A stretch of DNA of 64,000 bases from Astropecten irregularis (taxonomy: Eukaryota > Echinodermata > Asteroidea > Paxillosida > Astropectinidae), in assembly GCA_963971285.1 (NCBI GenBank), contig OZ020244.1:27156001-27220000 (forward strand). Direction: 5' to 3'. Each line of letters begins with the position of its first letter. Within the stretch, counting starts at the first letter, position 1. Shown piece after piece: positions 1 through 12,417 of the stretch. The translations under genes and the position numbers were made by a program. The notes below the pieces were generated by a model that worked only from the letters and a program-made list of their open reading frames with translations, was not told where the DNA came from and made no database searches.

Positions 1-3000
1 CTGTGGTCCAGGGTCTGGTGAAGCATCAGGCCCAGCACTCCGGCTCGGTTGAACATGGCCTGACGGACATTGCGCTCCTGCTCCAGGAGTTCATCTAGTT
101 TCAGCCACTGTCGACAAAACGACCACCAGGAAAAAGAGAAAACCAATCAATTACCACGAGCCCACAACATCTTCGGAACTACAGCATCAAAAACGGCTTT
201 GCTCCTGTATTTTGTTTTGGAGCAGGGGCATGGCATTGCAAAATGGATGAAAAGATCCAGTCGTTGAAATCTCCTGATGTGTCACAAACTTCAACAAACA
301 GTGGAACATAGCACCTCTAGTGTACCACTGGAAAGCACATCTTAACCTTATTTCGATGGTAAAAGTACCGTAACTCCTTTTTCTAATTCATAAGACTTTT
401 ACCACAATATCAGGATCAATACAAGTAAAAAACTGCTGCAAACTTTTCATCAACCAAAATAATGACATGAAATATATAAAAATGCTTGGAGTTAGGAGGG
501 CCTGACGTTTCGATCCTAGCAGGATCTTTCCATAAGGCTAGCCATGAGACCAAGGGCTAGCCTCTGATAATGATCTAGGATCAAAACGGCAGGCCCTCTT
601 AACTCTGAGCAGCCTTTGAGAAAGATCCTACTAGGTTCAAAACGTCAGGCCCTCCTAACTGCAAACAATTTTATGATGTCAGGTCACTTTTAAAACTTCA
701 TGACTGTTTCGCAGATTTTTGATTTGTAATTTCTTCTCTTACCCATCTGACTCTCTCCAGGTCAATCTCGGCCCTCCGCAGCTTCTCCCAGTTGTGATGC
801 TTGGAGCATTTCCTCTTAGCGATGCGGCAGAAGCCCTTAGTCTCCTGGAAGACATCGGCTACTAGAGGGCAGCCACACACCTCATCTACGCTGACCTGTG
901 GACGCAGTAAAATAAAACCATCGTTCAATGTATGTTAGGTTTCTATAAAAACCTTCATTGCTACACATCGGCTAATAACCTAACAGGCAAACGTCCATGC
1001 ATTCTGTAAACTGTATAAACTAGTGCAAACTTCTTGAGAGGGATACAATTGGGCGATGTTGAGTGAGCAAGATTTGGGAGTACAGTGGAACGAACACCGC
1101 TATACCAAACATTCAGCTACACCAAACATCATCCTCGACTCCCAATTTTTGTGTATCCACTAGACCGAGGACCGAGTCTAGTGATTTCAGTGTCGGTCTA
1201 GTAAAGTGTGTACTGCACTAGTCCGGCTGTCTAGTGATTTTGTTTTCATTGCACAATTGAAATGCTACCTAAATTGATGATTTTTGCCACAATACTGCAT
1301 ACAATTACGGTTTTCCTATGCAATGCCTCAGGTCTAGTGAAAAAAGTTCAGGTCTAGTAAAATGCTTCAATTGCTAGACCTTTTTTTCAAAAAAATTGAG
1401 CCCTGCCGTACATAACTAACCAAACATTTAAGTTGAAAAAAAAAAGTCGAAAGATTTTACAGAAACGGGAAATATTGACTGGGTAAATCAAATGCTGCTT
1501 GGCCGTTTGTAATTGCCAAATGTCAATAAAACGGCCCACATTTTATACAAGTTTATACATGAATAGTAACAAGTGGCTATTCTTTCCCCTGAGAAAAGAA
1601 GGGAAAAGCCACTAGTTGCATACACCCACATACGTACAGCAGCATTTCATTGGACAAGAGTGCACTTTATAAAAATGGCCGCCAAACAGCCAGCGGCTGA
1701 AAATCACGAACGACCGCTATACCGAACAAATTTTGTCCATCCCACTATGTTCATTATATCGGCATTGGACTGTATATGGCCAAGATGTGGCTAAGCACAG
1801 TTCATCCGAGCTGTCAACACATCACAAGATGAATTTGCAAGCTGTGATGCAATATCCTATGACACGAACGGATTGCAATGGATTATCTACCTTAGGCTCC
1901 TTCGTGTGTTCGGGGCACAGCACTTTCAATCTCTTGCAGTACGTATTCTGCTGATGGTTGAAGAAATCACAGAACATGGACTCCCTGCCAAAGAACGGAA
2001 GCAAAATCAATCATTGGCGAGACGAAACAACCTACGTAGCCACACTAAATACAGCAGGAGCATTTATTAAACAAATAATTAACACAATGTTAACTTCTGT
2101 TGGATTCGAACCAAAAACATAACAACGGTAGACAAGTGCACACATTACTAACATTACTATCTGATTTGATATTATGCAAATTAGGCTTGCCCTTCACCGA
2201 CGTGGATGAGCACTGTATACTCAGTGCTTGTGAGAGCACGTGAGAAAAAATCACATGCTTGCTCAGGTGGGATTCGAACCCACGACCTCCTGCTTACTAG
2301 TGCAGATGCCTTACCTGCTAGGTGATTTGATATTGATAACTAAGTCAACACAAAAGAGAACAATATTTGCCAACAAAACTTACCCAACAATCTTGGTCTT
2401 GAAAGCAGAACCAAATGATGTCTGACTCTCATACTATGGAAAATAAAAAGGAATATAAATAAATAAGAAATCAGAGAATACATTCTGAAAGACTTTGTGA
2501 CTTTCATTTCAATTGGAGACTTTTGAGACATTGGCGGCAGCAGACTGAAGTCCCTCTTTTCGCTAGCTTGTGAGCATGCGCGCGTTCTTGTGCGCTTGCG
2601 CTATCAAGTTGAAGATCCAGCTCCGAAGTCCAGTCTGCCATTCAAATTCATGTCAAATGGGCAACTAAATGTTCACATATTAAAAAAATTGTACGCAAAA
2701 GTCACCAGGAGTTGAAAATCATGTGCAGCTTTTCAAAGGCAGGACTATGTTGATTTCTAACATTAACCCTAACCCACCTCAATCATAACCACAGTTTACC
2801 ACACATGGCTTTTCCTGCGGTAAGCGTGGTATCCTGAATACCACAATACACCATAGTGTGGTTTGTGTGATACAGTGCCCCAATATGGAGACTATCATGA
2901 CTATAGTAATGTGTGGTAAGCAGCTCTTATCTTGTGGATCATGGATACTGGAAAAATTACTACTCTGTGTAAATGGCATGTACAACGGTCAACAGGTACA

Positions 3001-6000
3001 TAATGTCATTATGTTGCTGGATGGCTTGAATCGCAATGGAAAATAAAAATTGAAAAACTTATGGAACCCACGTTGGTGTAACTCATTATCATCATATTAA
3101 CCACAGGATTTAGTCTGTCCCTCAGAAACCCTTCTGTCAGCCCAAGGCTCTTCTGTTTAAAATTTCAACAACTTAAAGTAGGGCCTAATAATTTTCACTG
3201 CCATTTTGGCAGCAAAAATTATAACAACATGCAATCAAGTAAGGTAGGCTAACTCTTTGAAGACTGGCTAAGCAGTAAGACTGCTTCATTGCAATGGTCT
3301 AACTTATAGACCAACTAGCTCCAAGCCCTTTAAGACCGGCTAAGGCATATAAACAGCTTTAAGACCGCTCATTGCAATCCACCCCAGGACTGTCTCGGGT
3401 TTCAGCAGACAGGAGGAAATGGCATCAGCCTGGGTCACATATAAACAGCTACCGTAATTGATTGTGAGAGAAATTTATGACAAGTTTACAGTCCGAGCAT
3501 ACCTTGCTGTAGCATTTGCTCATGTGCCTGAGAGCTCGGGCTGGGTTGATGGGATGGCCGCAGGATACGCAGAAGATACTCAGGTCAGCCTCCTCACTCT
3601 CACCGTCAGTGCTCTGCATAAGCAAGTGAAAACAAATAGATCCTAATGCTCAGGAACAATGCTTAACTACAGTTGGAACAACTTGACCAAAACTATTAGG
3701 TTGGACTAGCTTCATCAAATATTTAGATTACAAGGCGTGGCTATAGACCCTATTCATGGTGCATCCATCATGTCCCGGCTTCCCTGTATACCCCTTGGAG
3801 AATTCTAAAAAGAAAACGGGTACCAGACTATTTTGAATCCAAGCCTCGGTTTGATTGCACTGCTTCAGATGTAGGATGGATGTACTGTGAATCGGGTCAA
3901 TAGTACTTAGTAGATATATGGGATAGCGCTCCGAACTAATGACGTCACAAAATCCCCGGATGTCAGACAAACATTGACTCACACACATAGAGTACATGGA
4001 CGCGCACACCCATACATGTTTGCATGGTTGCAATGTTTGTCTGACATCCCGTGCTATTTTTAGCGCAAGTGCGGAGCGCTATTGTATCCTCTCACAAATT
4101 TGACAAAATATGGCAAGATCCAAGATGTACTTCCACCATGTGCAACCGAAATCTTTAAATAAAGGTCAATGTGACTCACATCCTGATCCTGGGCCACCTT
4201 CTCCTTCTTGGCCCTCTCGACCAGGTTGTTGAGCTTGACGATCTTGCCGTCCAGCTCAGCAATCTTCTTCTTGACGTCCTCCATCTCGCTCCGCATCTTC
4301 TCCAGTGACTTTTTGTTGTTCTCTTCGGCGATGCAGGGACTGCGCTGCCATTGCTGGATGCGCTGGGGCAGGAACTCAAACAGGCGACTGGGGCAAGGGT
4401 GATAGTAGGAGGACAAAGGAAACTAGTGAGTCTACCCGTAATTTGGTGAAAGGCCAACCCGCCAGGGATTCAAAGCCTCTACTAAGAAACCTACGTGTAT
4501 AATTTCAGTACTCAATTAATCTACATTTGAGATTTCCTCTCCTTGTCAAATGAGCTTTGAGTCTTCTGCTCCATGAGATTCACTGCTAGTTTTCAGAAGC
4601 CACTGCAGAAACATCTTAAAGGTTGTATCATACTTTGGTAAGAGACCAAAACAGAAATGTTCACAGAGTCAGATATACATATAACTTTCAGGGTATGAAG
4701 ATGTTGCTGGTAGAAACCTACCGTTAAAATCGACCGAAAATCTTTTTGATCTTTTAAAAGAGCAAAAATAAAAGAGAAAAGACTTAAGAGATACTGTGGC
4801 TGTTTTTCACTGTTTTCTCTAAAAGTTGGCAACGTATGGGACTGACATTTTCACAGATTACAGTTACTGTATTTTCCTTGATATTTTTGCCCATGAATCT
4901 GTATTTCTTTGACAAAAACCAAAGTATGATATTACCTTTAAAGTTAAGTCTCAGTACTCCTCTCTCCAAAGAATTACAATGCTAAGATATACGCCTTATT
5001 CACAGCGCATCCATTTTTGTCAACTTCCTTGTATACCCGCTGGAAAATATAACACCTATTCTAAAAAGAAAGTGGGTACAAGACTGTTTCGAATCCAAGC
5101 CTCGGTTTGATTACACTGGTTCTTATGCAGGATGGATGCACCGTGACTAAGGTCTACTGCTTACTTTGTTGCTAGTTTTAGACCACACGCCTCGCTGCAG
5201 TACTTGCTACCTGGCCTGGCAGCACTGACACAGCCGGGCCCGAAGCACTGCGGTAGATCCTCCTCGGCTGCCGTGTTGGACCTCAGGACCCTCTTGAATT
5301 TGGGCTCATCGATGGGCTTCTGCTGCGAGCGTTTCCTCTTTCGTTCCTCCTTGCTCGGCCTTTTCTCCTTCTGCACTGGTGTCTGATTGAAACAAGAGGA
5401 AGACACAGAAACAAAATCTGTCACAAATTTGACAAGATCCACCCAAAATAATCTTACAGCAAATGTTTGTAATGTTCCCTTTATGCACATGATTATCAGT
5501 TCATTTTGAGATACCAACTCCTGTCCTAGACCTCAATACACCGATCCAGTGGGCCACGCCCACCATAGCAACGTCCAAGCAACAACGCACACGTGCACAA
5601 CATATTACAATCGCCCACACACAAAGCATCGCATACTCTCAATCACCGAAAGCACCCCTCTTCGTTGGACTTTAGTTTTGGAAAAGACCAAATATGAACA
5701 TTTCCTCTCAGCCAGGGAATCAAGAGTCACAAATATAATGAAAATATAAACACCGCTTGACCATGGTTAAGAATAAAACTCGGATTTGCCACAGAATTGC
5801 CTTGTACATACGAAACAAAAGTAAACTCAACGAAAAGAGTGAAGTAAAGAACACAAAATCTGAAATATTTTGTCAAACAAAATGGAAGCAATTTGTCGGA
5901 CCTTAAATAATGCATTGTGATTGGTCAATTTGTCAGGGGGCGTGGCATGCTGTCACGTGACTTAAAGAGTGTATTCGGTCATCTCATTTGGTGCAGAACA

Positions 6001-9000
6001 GCAGAGGAAACGAGCAAAGAAGACTATCATATCATCCACACTCTCCAAACATTTCCACCGCTGCTCCGTGTCAAAAGAGATCACAAATTACCCACTATAC
6101 GTCACGTGATGGCATGTAAACATTGGTCTTGCAATTGGTCTATTGGTTAAATATTTATCATAAATGGCATTTTGGAGTTGAGTCGTACTTCAACACGTAA
6201 TTAATGAAATCTGCCCAAGGCATGCCAGCATGAAGCACCATGAATCAATGGATGTTTTAAGGAGTTTTTATTAAACAGTCAGGCATTGGAAACAAAGCTG
6301 TGGAGCAACAGATTTATGGTGCAACGTGCGGATAACTTGTCTGACGTTTTGACGTTCCGGCCAGGATATGCTTCCGTTATCTTCAGGCCTATTACAAATT
6401 GCTGGATTGAATGACCTCGCTTCTTTCTCTACCAACCTGTCGTTCCTTGGACTCTGACTGTTTCTCCTTCTTCACACTCCTCTCCTTCCTTTCTTTCCTC
6501 TCGGTGGCCGGGTCTAGCTCGGGTCTCATGGCGTAGTCATAGTGATCCACTAGGTGAGCGTCCACTGTAGGTGGTGCTTGCTGGGAATCAAATCCAACAA
6601 ATCATTGAAATTTATATCCAAGTCTACACACACAGTTCTTTTCAAAACCACATTTCTTTCCAAACGAGTACATGGTGTATCCGCAAACCTTCAACTCATG
6701 TAGCTTCGGCCATGCAATTCTTTAAATCCTACTGCACTTATTTTTAGCATGTAACATTAGAGCTTATACATGTACTTGAATTAGTGCTGGGCAAAATCGG
6801 GTAATTTCATATCCGGTTACTGATTGCAAAAAAAAAAATCAGGTTAATGGTTAACCTATGTTTATGGTATACCGGTATACGCCTTCTTCAATGTGATCGC
6901 CGTTTTCAGAATGCTTTTTACGATATTATTATTTACGATAGATCAAGTACACAATGTCCCTTTTACATCTTGTATGTGAAAAGTATGTTTCTACTTGGCA
7001 AAATGGACAAAATAACTGACTGATGTCCTACGTAGGATAGGCCCCTACGATGCGTTATCCTTTGTAACTCGAGTTACGATCGATCGTAAGGCTTTGTGAA
7101 AATGATTCCCTGGTTTTATACCCAGTTGCTTTCATGTGAGACCCTGGTTGTATTAAACCTAGAACACCCTGTTATATCCATACCCTAGAGAAGCGTTCAC
7201 TCAAGCTGCTCTGGGTATCTGTGTCTGTATCTATGCTCGTTGTATCCCACTCAGACTGGCTTGAATTGTGGTGCTTCCGAAGAACCTTCTGCTTGGGCAA
7301 AGCAAAAACAAAACCAAAAACGAATACTTTAGAACTAAAGCAACCAAAAATTGCTCCTGGAATGGTATTCACCTTTTTTCAAAATGTCAGGATGCCGTTA
7401 TTTGTATAACAAGCCAGTGGTTTAGGGATAAATGCTGTATCATGGCAATCCTTGTTAACTGCACAGGTACCATGTAATCCTGTTCCATAGTCCCTGGTGT
7501 GTTTTAACTTCCAACTGTATTGTGGTCATTCTAATTCCAGGAACAAATAAGAGGATTAACTGCTTTTAACAAAGGAAAGCAGAGGGTACAATTACTACAT
7601 CTGTCTGCAATTCCTTGCCCCAACCTGGTGAAAAAATCAACAAACGTTTGAGAAATAATGACCAAAAGACGGCGATGTTGGGCAATCCCAAGACCGATTC
7701 AAGGGAGGTACTCACACTAGCCAGACGAATGCACTGTTTCAGCCGACATTTCTGTCTCAGTTTGTTCTGTCCTCCGTACTTCTTCATATCCTAAAAAAAA
7801 AGGAGCAAAAAAACGGGGATTAAATACAAATTATTTCACGAGTTTGCTTTGTTCATAATTTCAGTATTTGACCATGAGGTCTATTGAGGATATGTGGATT
7901 TGGAAGTGGAATGAGGATATGTAACTTACCAAGCAGAAGTCACACTTTCCGCAGTCGTTAACGAGCTGACAGGGTTTGCAGTGACCGCATCTCCTGGCAT
8001 GACGCTACACACAGAGAAAATTTGCAATGAAAAACTATCAATACAAGTAATAAACTGCTGCAAACTGCTCATCAGCCAAAATGACCTGAAATATATCAAA
8101 TGCTTAAAGTTAGGAGGGCCTGACGCATTCGATCCTAGCAGGATCTTTCTCAAAGGCTTTTGAGAAAAGGCTTTTGAGAAAGATCCTGCTAGGATCGAAA
8201 CACGTCAGGCCCTCCTAACATTAAGCATTTGAAAAACCATCAACTTAGATGGCTATGCATGGCGAAAGCACATAAAGTAATAGGCTTTGCGGTAACACCA
8301 TGTGACATTTATTGATCTCTTTTGTGAGTATGGGGTAGAAAGACCCGGTTAACTTGATGTTCCGGCCGGGACACTTTGGCATCTTCAGGAGAACGCTGCA
8401 GCTGAAGGTGAAGACTGGACTAGTAGATCTAGTCTGCAATAGAACAATTAGTCCAGCCTCCACCTCACAGCTGCAACATTCTCCTGAAGATGGCCAGAGC
8501 ATACTGGCCGGAACGTCAAGTTAAACTGCTCTTTTCAGAGCCACCCCAAACTAACAAAAGAGATGTGTCAGATGGTGTCACCACAAATCGTCAGTGAAGG
8601 GCAAGCCTAATTTGCATATTATCTATTTCCCGACCAAAATCATTTCATATTCATGATTTACTGCGGTACCCGCCGCGAAATTGGATTTGACTCACCCTGC
8701 TGACCCCAGCTAGCTCGGTGGCCTAGCAGGTAAAGCATCTGCACTAGTAAGCAGAAGGCTTTAGCAGGGCTGAAGACTGTTCAGGCATTTCAGCTGTGTC
8801 TAAATCGATCATCAATAATCACACAACATCAACTCAACAATGCATACTGTATCCCCAACCCCCTGTAATCTGGTTTAAGTCTTCAGATCCTCACCGCTGC
8901 TGCCCCTGTGGCCTTGCGGCCATCCTTATCCGATGAGGAGCTAGACGGCTTCTTCTTCCACTTCATCTTCTTCTCCTCCTTCTTCCGCCTCCGTCGGTCC

Positions 9001-12000
9001 TCCTCTTCCTCCTTCTTCTTCTTTTTCTTCTTCTTCTTCTTGGCCTTCAGCAACTCCCGGGCTTCCCTGGCCTCGCGTTCTCTCTCCTCTCTCACGTCCC
9101 GTTCACGTTCCTTCACCTTGTCCTTCTTGACAGTTTCCTTGGCTTCTCGCTTCTCCTTTATGAGGGTCTTGGCCTCTGGATTTGTCTCTGTTGAGGAAGC
9201 AGGAGAAGAGAAGGAGCAAATGACAAACAGAGACCTTGGAGTGAATTCTTCAGGCAAGTTCACTTTCCCTCAGCAAGAGAGCCTTCCAACAAATCAATTT
9301 AACAAAATTTCTGAGAATGCTTGGGGGTAGGAGGGCCTGACGCATTTTGATACTAGCAGGATCTTTATCAAAGACTGAAAAGATTCTGCTAGGATTGAAA
9401 CACGTCCTCCTAACTCCAAGCATTTTATAAATTTCAGGTTATTATTTTGGCTAATGAGCAGTTTGCAGCAGTTTATTACTTGTATTAAAAATTTCTGGGA
9501 ACACGGTAAGGAGTACCAAAATGCTCAAAACCATGAACAACAAAGTTTGAGATTCCCTCAGAGGTATTCAAACTGTATGAAGCAGTCAGCACAAAGTGAC
9601 GGATTGACACTTACTCTTACAAGGAGGGCAGGCATATCTCTTGATGCTCTTAGCGACGTCCTTCTCGATGCCAATGCAGTCACCATGATACCACTCCTCG
9701 CAGTAGTCACAACAGCTGTGGTGAAAAAAGAGGAGACTGATTAATACCAGGAGTGATAAGGGAACAAATATCAGCAAATATCGTGGAATGCAAGTAGCTT
9801 ATGAAACCTTTCCAAGGGGGAAGGTTTAAAGAAGTGAATCAGTCATTCAGGAATCACAATATAATACAAAAATTTGTGACTGGAATGTTGAATTTGGTCA
9901 CAGTGTGACATTTATTAATTTATTTATTTCTTCTTTAGACTGGGTGTCCCATTCAGTGCTTACAAAGTACTGGGACCCATGTGTAACAATTGGCTACCAA
10001 TGCTGACCAGTGACATTTAATTAACATTCAAAGAAAGGTCTTATATCAAGGGTCACCCTAACTGCCGACATCCACCGACAACTACCGACAACAACTGAAA
10101 ATAACTATTCATATCGCTAGAATTAACAGTTCACAAAACTTTCATTAAACTGCCAAGCACTGAAATTACTACAGGTTACTAGTAGATTGTTTTCTTAACA
10201 GGGGCCGAAAATAAAGTGTTTTGGGGGGTGAAAACTATTAACTATACCTGTCTCGGTGGATTTGTATTGGTTGCCATCTTGTAGTTGTTGTTAGTTGTCA
10301 GCATTTGTCAATAATTGTCGGTTTTTGTCAGTAGTTGTCAAAAGTTGTTGGTAGTTGTTGGTATGTCGGCAATTAGTATAACCAGACTTCATTATTACTA
10401 TCGATACACTTAATGATACTGTTGACCTTCTACAGGGTTTCTCCTGATAAATCAATAAGTTAATATTACTATCACCCAGATAAAAATCAATCATAACAAT
10501 GAAAACAACATCAATAATAACTTTGAATGCCTATTACAGAAGATACCAACATCATAAATCTGGTTCCATCCGTGGATCGACAGATGCAATAATAAATGGG
10601 ATCTCCGGATTCTTCTTCAGTAGTGTCTTTCTCTTTATCCTTGTCCTTATCTTTGCCAGTCTTCTTCATCATGTTCAGCAGGGTTGTAACCTTAGCCTGT
10701 CTCTCTGGAAGGTACTGGAAGGACCTGGCTATGTCATCTTGCTGTAAATTCAGAAGCAAAACAAGTCGTGAAAATATTTGCAAAGAATGTAATCTGTACC
10801 TTAACTGAACTTTGATGAACCAAACCTTAATAATAGGTGATAATGTTGTAGTTTAGGCCAATAATTCATTTGAGGAAATATAAACCACTTTTGCAAAGTA
10901 ACTCCCCTAAATTAAATTGGTGGTGGTGTCCTTTCAAATATTATTATATACGACAACAACACCAGGAGTAATATTGGGCTACAGCTACTGCAGCTAGCAC
11001 AGCAGGTGCAACAGAACATATAAACGGTTGTTACGGCGTGTGATAAAACCACAGCACAGGGGATCCCAAACTAAACAATCGCCCTAAACTACACTAGGAA
11101 TAATTGCAGAATACCTCTCACACACGGCACTATTTCCATCCGTGTTACAGTACATAGGCCTAGGCCTATGCCGGGGAATTTTTCGCTGTGGCACGCGATG
11201 TGCCCTTTACCACCCCATGATACAAATCAGCAAAAGACCTTATTGAGCCATAAACTATCACCGTGTAATGATGGCTAGTGATTAAAATACGTGTGGACGT
11301 CATGATGATGCTCATAAGGTTTCAGGTCAACTCGGTCTGTAACCAACTCGGTCCGAGTCAACTCGGTCCGTGACCAACTCGGTCCGTAACCAACTCGGTC
11401 CGAGGCAAACTCGGTCCGTAACCAACTCGGTCCGTGACCAACTCGGTCCGTGACCAACTCGGTCCCTATGGGAAAATGCACGCAAAAATGTCTGGTAATT
11501 TTGTTGCAGCAAAACGAGTACGTAGTCTCGCAAATTGCGTGAATTTAACTATTTATTTAGGCCTTTTTATTTATTTATTCATTGATTATCTTAAAAAATT
11601 ATAAGAATAAAAAATACATTGGCAGGTGCTGCCAAGGGATGACAAAAAGTAAAAAAAAAAAAAAAAAAAAAACCTGTCATCAAAAGACGTGCCTTCCAAA
11701 ACACCTGCCAATTATAAATCTTATATATGTATACACAGATTAATTAAAACAAAGCTAAAAAACAAAAAACACAAAACACAAAACAATCATCATTATTATT
11801 CATTAATTGATTTATTAATTTTAAACATAAAAAGCACGTTTTCATAAGGCATTTGACTTCGCGTATAATTTAATTGATATTTTAATTAAAATTAATTGTA
11901 TTGTGCCATTTTATCAAATAATTATTGTATTAACATAATATGACATAATTTTATTTCTTGACGGTTTCAGCCACAAGCAAAACATATTATGTTATGATGA

Positions 12001-12417
12001 CATTAAAAAGCAAGTAGCCTACATGTTGTACACTGCTGCTGCAAACTGGATTCTTGTTTGTGTACGTTTTCCCATAGGGACCGAGTTGGTCATGGACCGA
12101 GTTGGTCACGGACCGAGTTGGCCTCGGACCGAGTTGGCCACGGACCGAGTTGGTCACGGACCGTGTTGGCTTCGGACCGAGTTGGTCTCGGACCGAGTTG
12201 GTCACGGACCGAGTTGACTCGGACCGAGTTGGTTACGGACCGAGTTGACTGGCACCCGCTCATAATTTAATTAGTGTCGACAATTGCAGTCCTTTCCATT
12301 GACTTAAGCAGGCGACTGTTCACGGCAAAAGCATTGCAACATTTCATTAAGTGACGATTGATCATTAAATCCCTACAAAAATCTTACCGATGAACTGTTT
12401 CCCTCACTCTCAGACAT
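1..12417 (-). CDS. CXXC1: CXXC1 (CFP1), CpG-binding SET1-complex subunit; 3' end cut off by window edge
   Basis: CFP1 binds unmethylated CpG DNA and recruits the SET1/COMPASS H3K4 methyltransferase in the nucleus. Exons in transcript order: 12388-12417, 10551-10741, 9615-9715, 8895-9187, 7930-8004, 7716-7790, 7184-7288, 6437-6580, 5165-5382, 4180-4387, 3503-3613, 2384-2433, 1891-1984, 743-895, 107-1. Together they give 651 codons with consistent phase; human CXXC1 is 656 aa, so little is missing. The start reads [13 protein letters not shown] finger spans residues 58-105 (YYCICR, then [14 protein letters not shown]). A Lys/Glu/Arg-rich coiled stretch with a run of lysines follows (108-205). 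The CXXC zinc finger spans 206-255 (CGHCKPC, CGKCDFC, then [13 protein letters not shown]). The conserved C-terminal region begins near 395 ([75 protein letters not shown]). Two introns start with the weaker GTTGGT donor. The 7184-7288 exon is the least conserved and least certain. Confidence 0.93.
419..690. mobile_element. Palindromic repeat (GATCCTAGCAGGATC family)
   Basis: Arms GGAGGGCCTGACG...GATCCTAGCAGGATC and their complement; the middle is rearranged. CXXC1 intron. Confidence 0.6.
2245..2335 (-). mobile_element. Second tRNA-like repeat family
   Basis: The minus strand reads CTAGCAGGTAAGGCATCTGC ... GGGTTCGAATCCCACC, a different tRNA-like head from the main SINE. A truncated relative lies at 8705-8765, and both sit near a shared AATTAGGCTTGCCCTTCAC block in inverted order. 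Confidence 0.5.
2511..2641. repeat. GGAGACTTTTGAGAC palindromic repeat
   Basis: Shares GGCGGCAGCAGACT and GAGCATGCGCGCG with 15530-15680; CXXC1 intron. Confidence 0.5.
2763..2945. mobile_element. TTAACCCTA-family MITE, truncated
   Basis: The left end TTAACCCTAACCCACCTC is intact, with the family interior (ACCACACATGGCTTTTCCTG); the right end is lost. Confidence 0.55.
3924..4081. mobile_element. TAGCGCTCCGCAC MITE, copy A
   Basis: 158 bp, ends TAGCGCTCCGAACT / AAGTGCGGAGCGCTA, with CAGACAAACATTG inside. CXXC1 intron. Confidence 0.65.
4616..4941. mobile_element. TTAA-flanked MITE (AGGTAGTATCATACTTTGG family), internally deleted
   Basis: Inverted ends and interior match the three full copies; about 40 bp of the middle is missing. 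CXXC1 intron. Confidence 0.65.
8040..8232. mobile_element. Palindromic repeat (GATCCTAGCAGGATC family)
   Basis: Well-preserved copy with a TGAGAAAGATCCTGCTAGGA arm and the side sequence ATAAACTGCTGCAAACTGCT. Confidence 0.65.
8288..8587. mobile_element. Foldback repeat with ATCTTCAGGAGAA / TTCTCCTGAAGAT arms
   Basis: Arms GACATTTATTGATCTCTTTTG / ACAAAAGAGATGTGTCAGATGGTG-like and GTTCCGGCCGGGACA / TGGCCGGAACGTC; relative of 56258-56516. Confidence 0.55.
9312..9490. mobile_element. Palindromic repeat (GATCCTAGCAGGATC family)
   Basis: Both arms present, with the GCAGTTTGCAGCAGTTTATT side sequence on the right. Confidence 0.6.
10071..10373. mobile_element. Foldback element with short tandem-repeat arms (GTTGTCGGT type)
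   Basis: The left arm carries repeated ACCGACAACT (10071-10100); the right arm (10281-10372) carries about nine degenerate units of AGTTGTCGGT in the complementary orientation. The termini CTGCCGACAT / ATGTCGGCA are inverted. No clear target duplication. It lies in CXXC1 intron 2. Confidence 0.6.
11318..12257 (+). mobile_element. Foldback transposon with 16-bp tandem-repeat arms, copy 1
   Basis: A 940-bp element in CXXC1 intron 1. Both arms are tandem arrays of a 16-bp unit (core GGACCGAGTTGGTCAC; left 11327-11466, right 12077-12250) in opposite orientation, each ending at the word CCCATAGGGACC or its complement. A perfect 8-bp target duplication GCTCATAA flanks it (11310-11317, 12258-12265). 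The A+T-rich core has no transposase. 8-bp duplications fit hAT-type transposition, but the termini are not classical hAT. Confidence 0.85.
11650..11673. repeat. A-run in core of foldback copy 1
   Basis: Long A homopolymer inside the core; copy 2 has the complementary T-rich tract at 42541-42566. Confidence 0.75.

Noticed and set aside
11275-11533. Reading frames with repeated [12 protein letters not shown]-like peptides
   Set aside because: They are translations of the 16-bp tandem arrays of the foldback element (also at 12023-12270 and 42674-43036). A 16-bp unit cycles through frames, the peptides match no family, and they overlap on both strands.
11318-12257. CRISPR-like or bacterial repeat array
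   Set aside because: Units are contiguous without spacers, inverted between the arms, and the window is clearly animal nuclear DNA.
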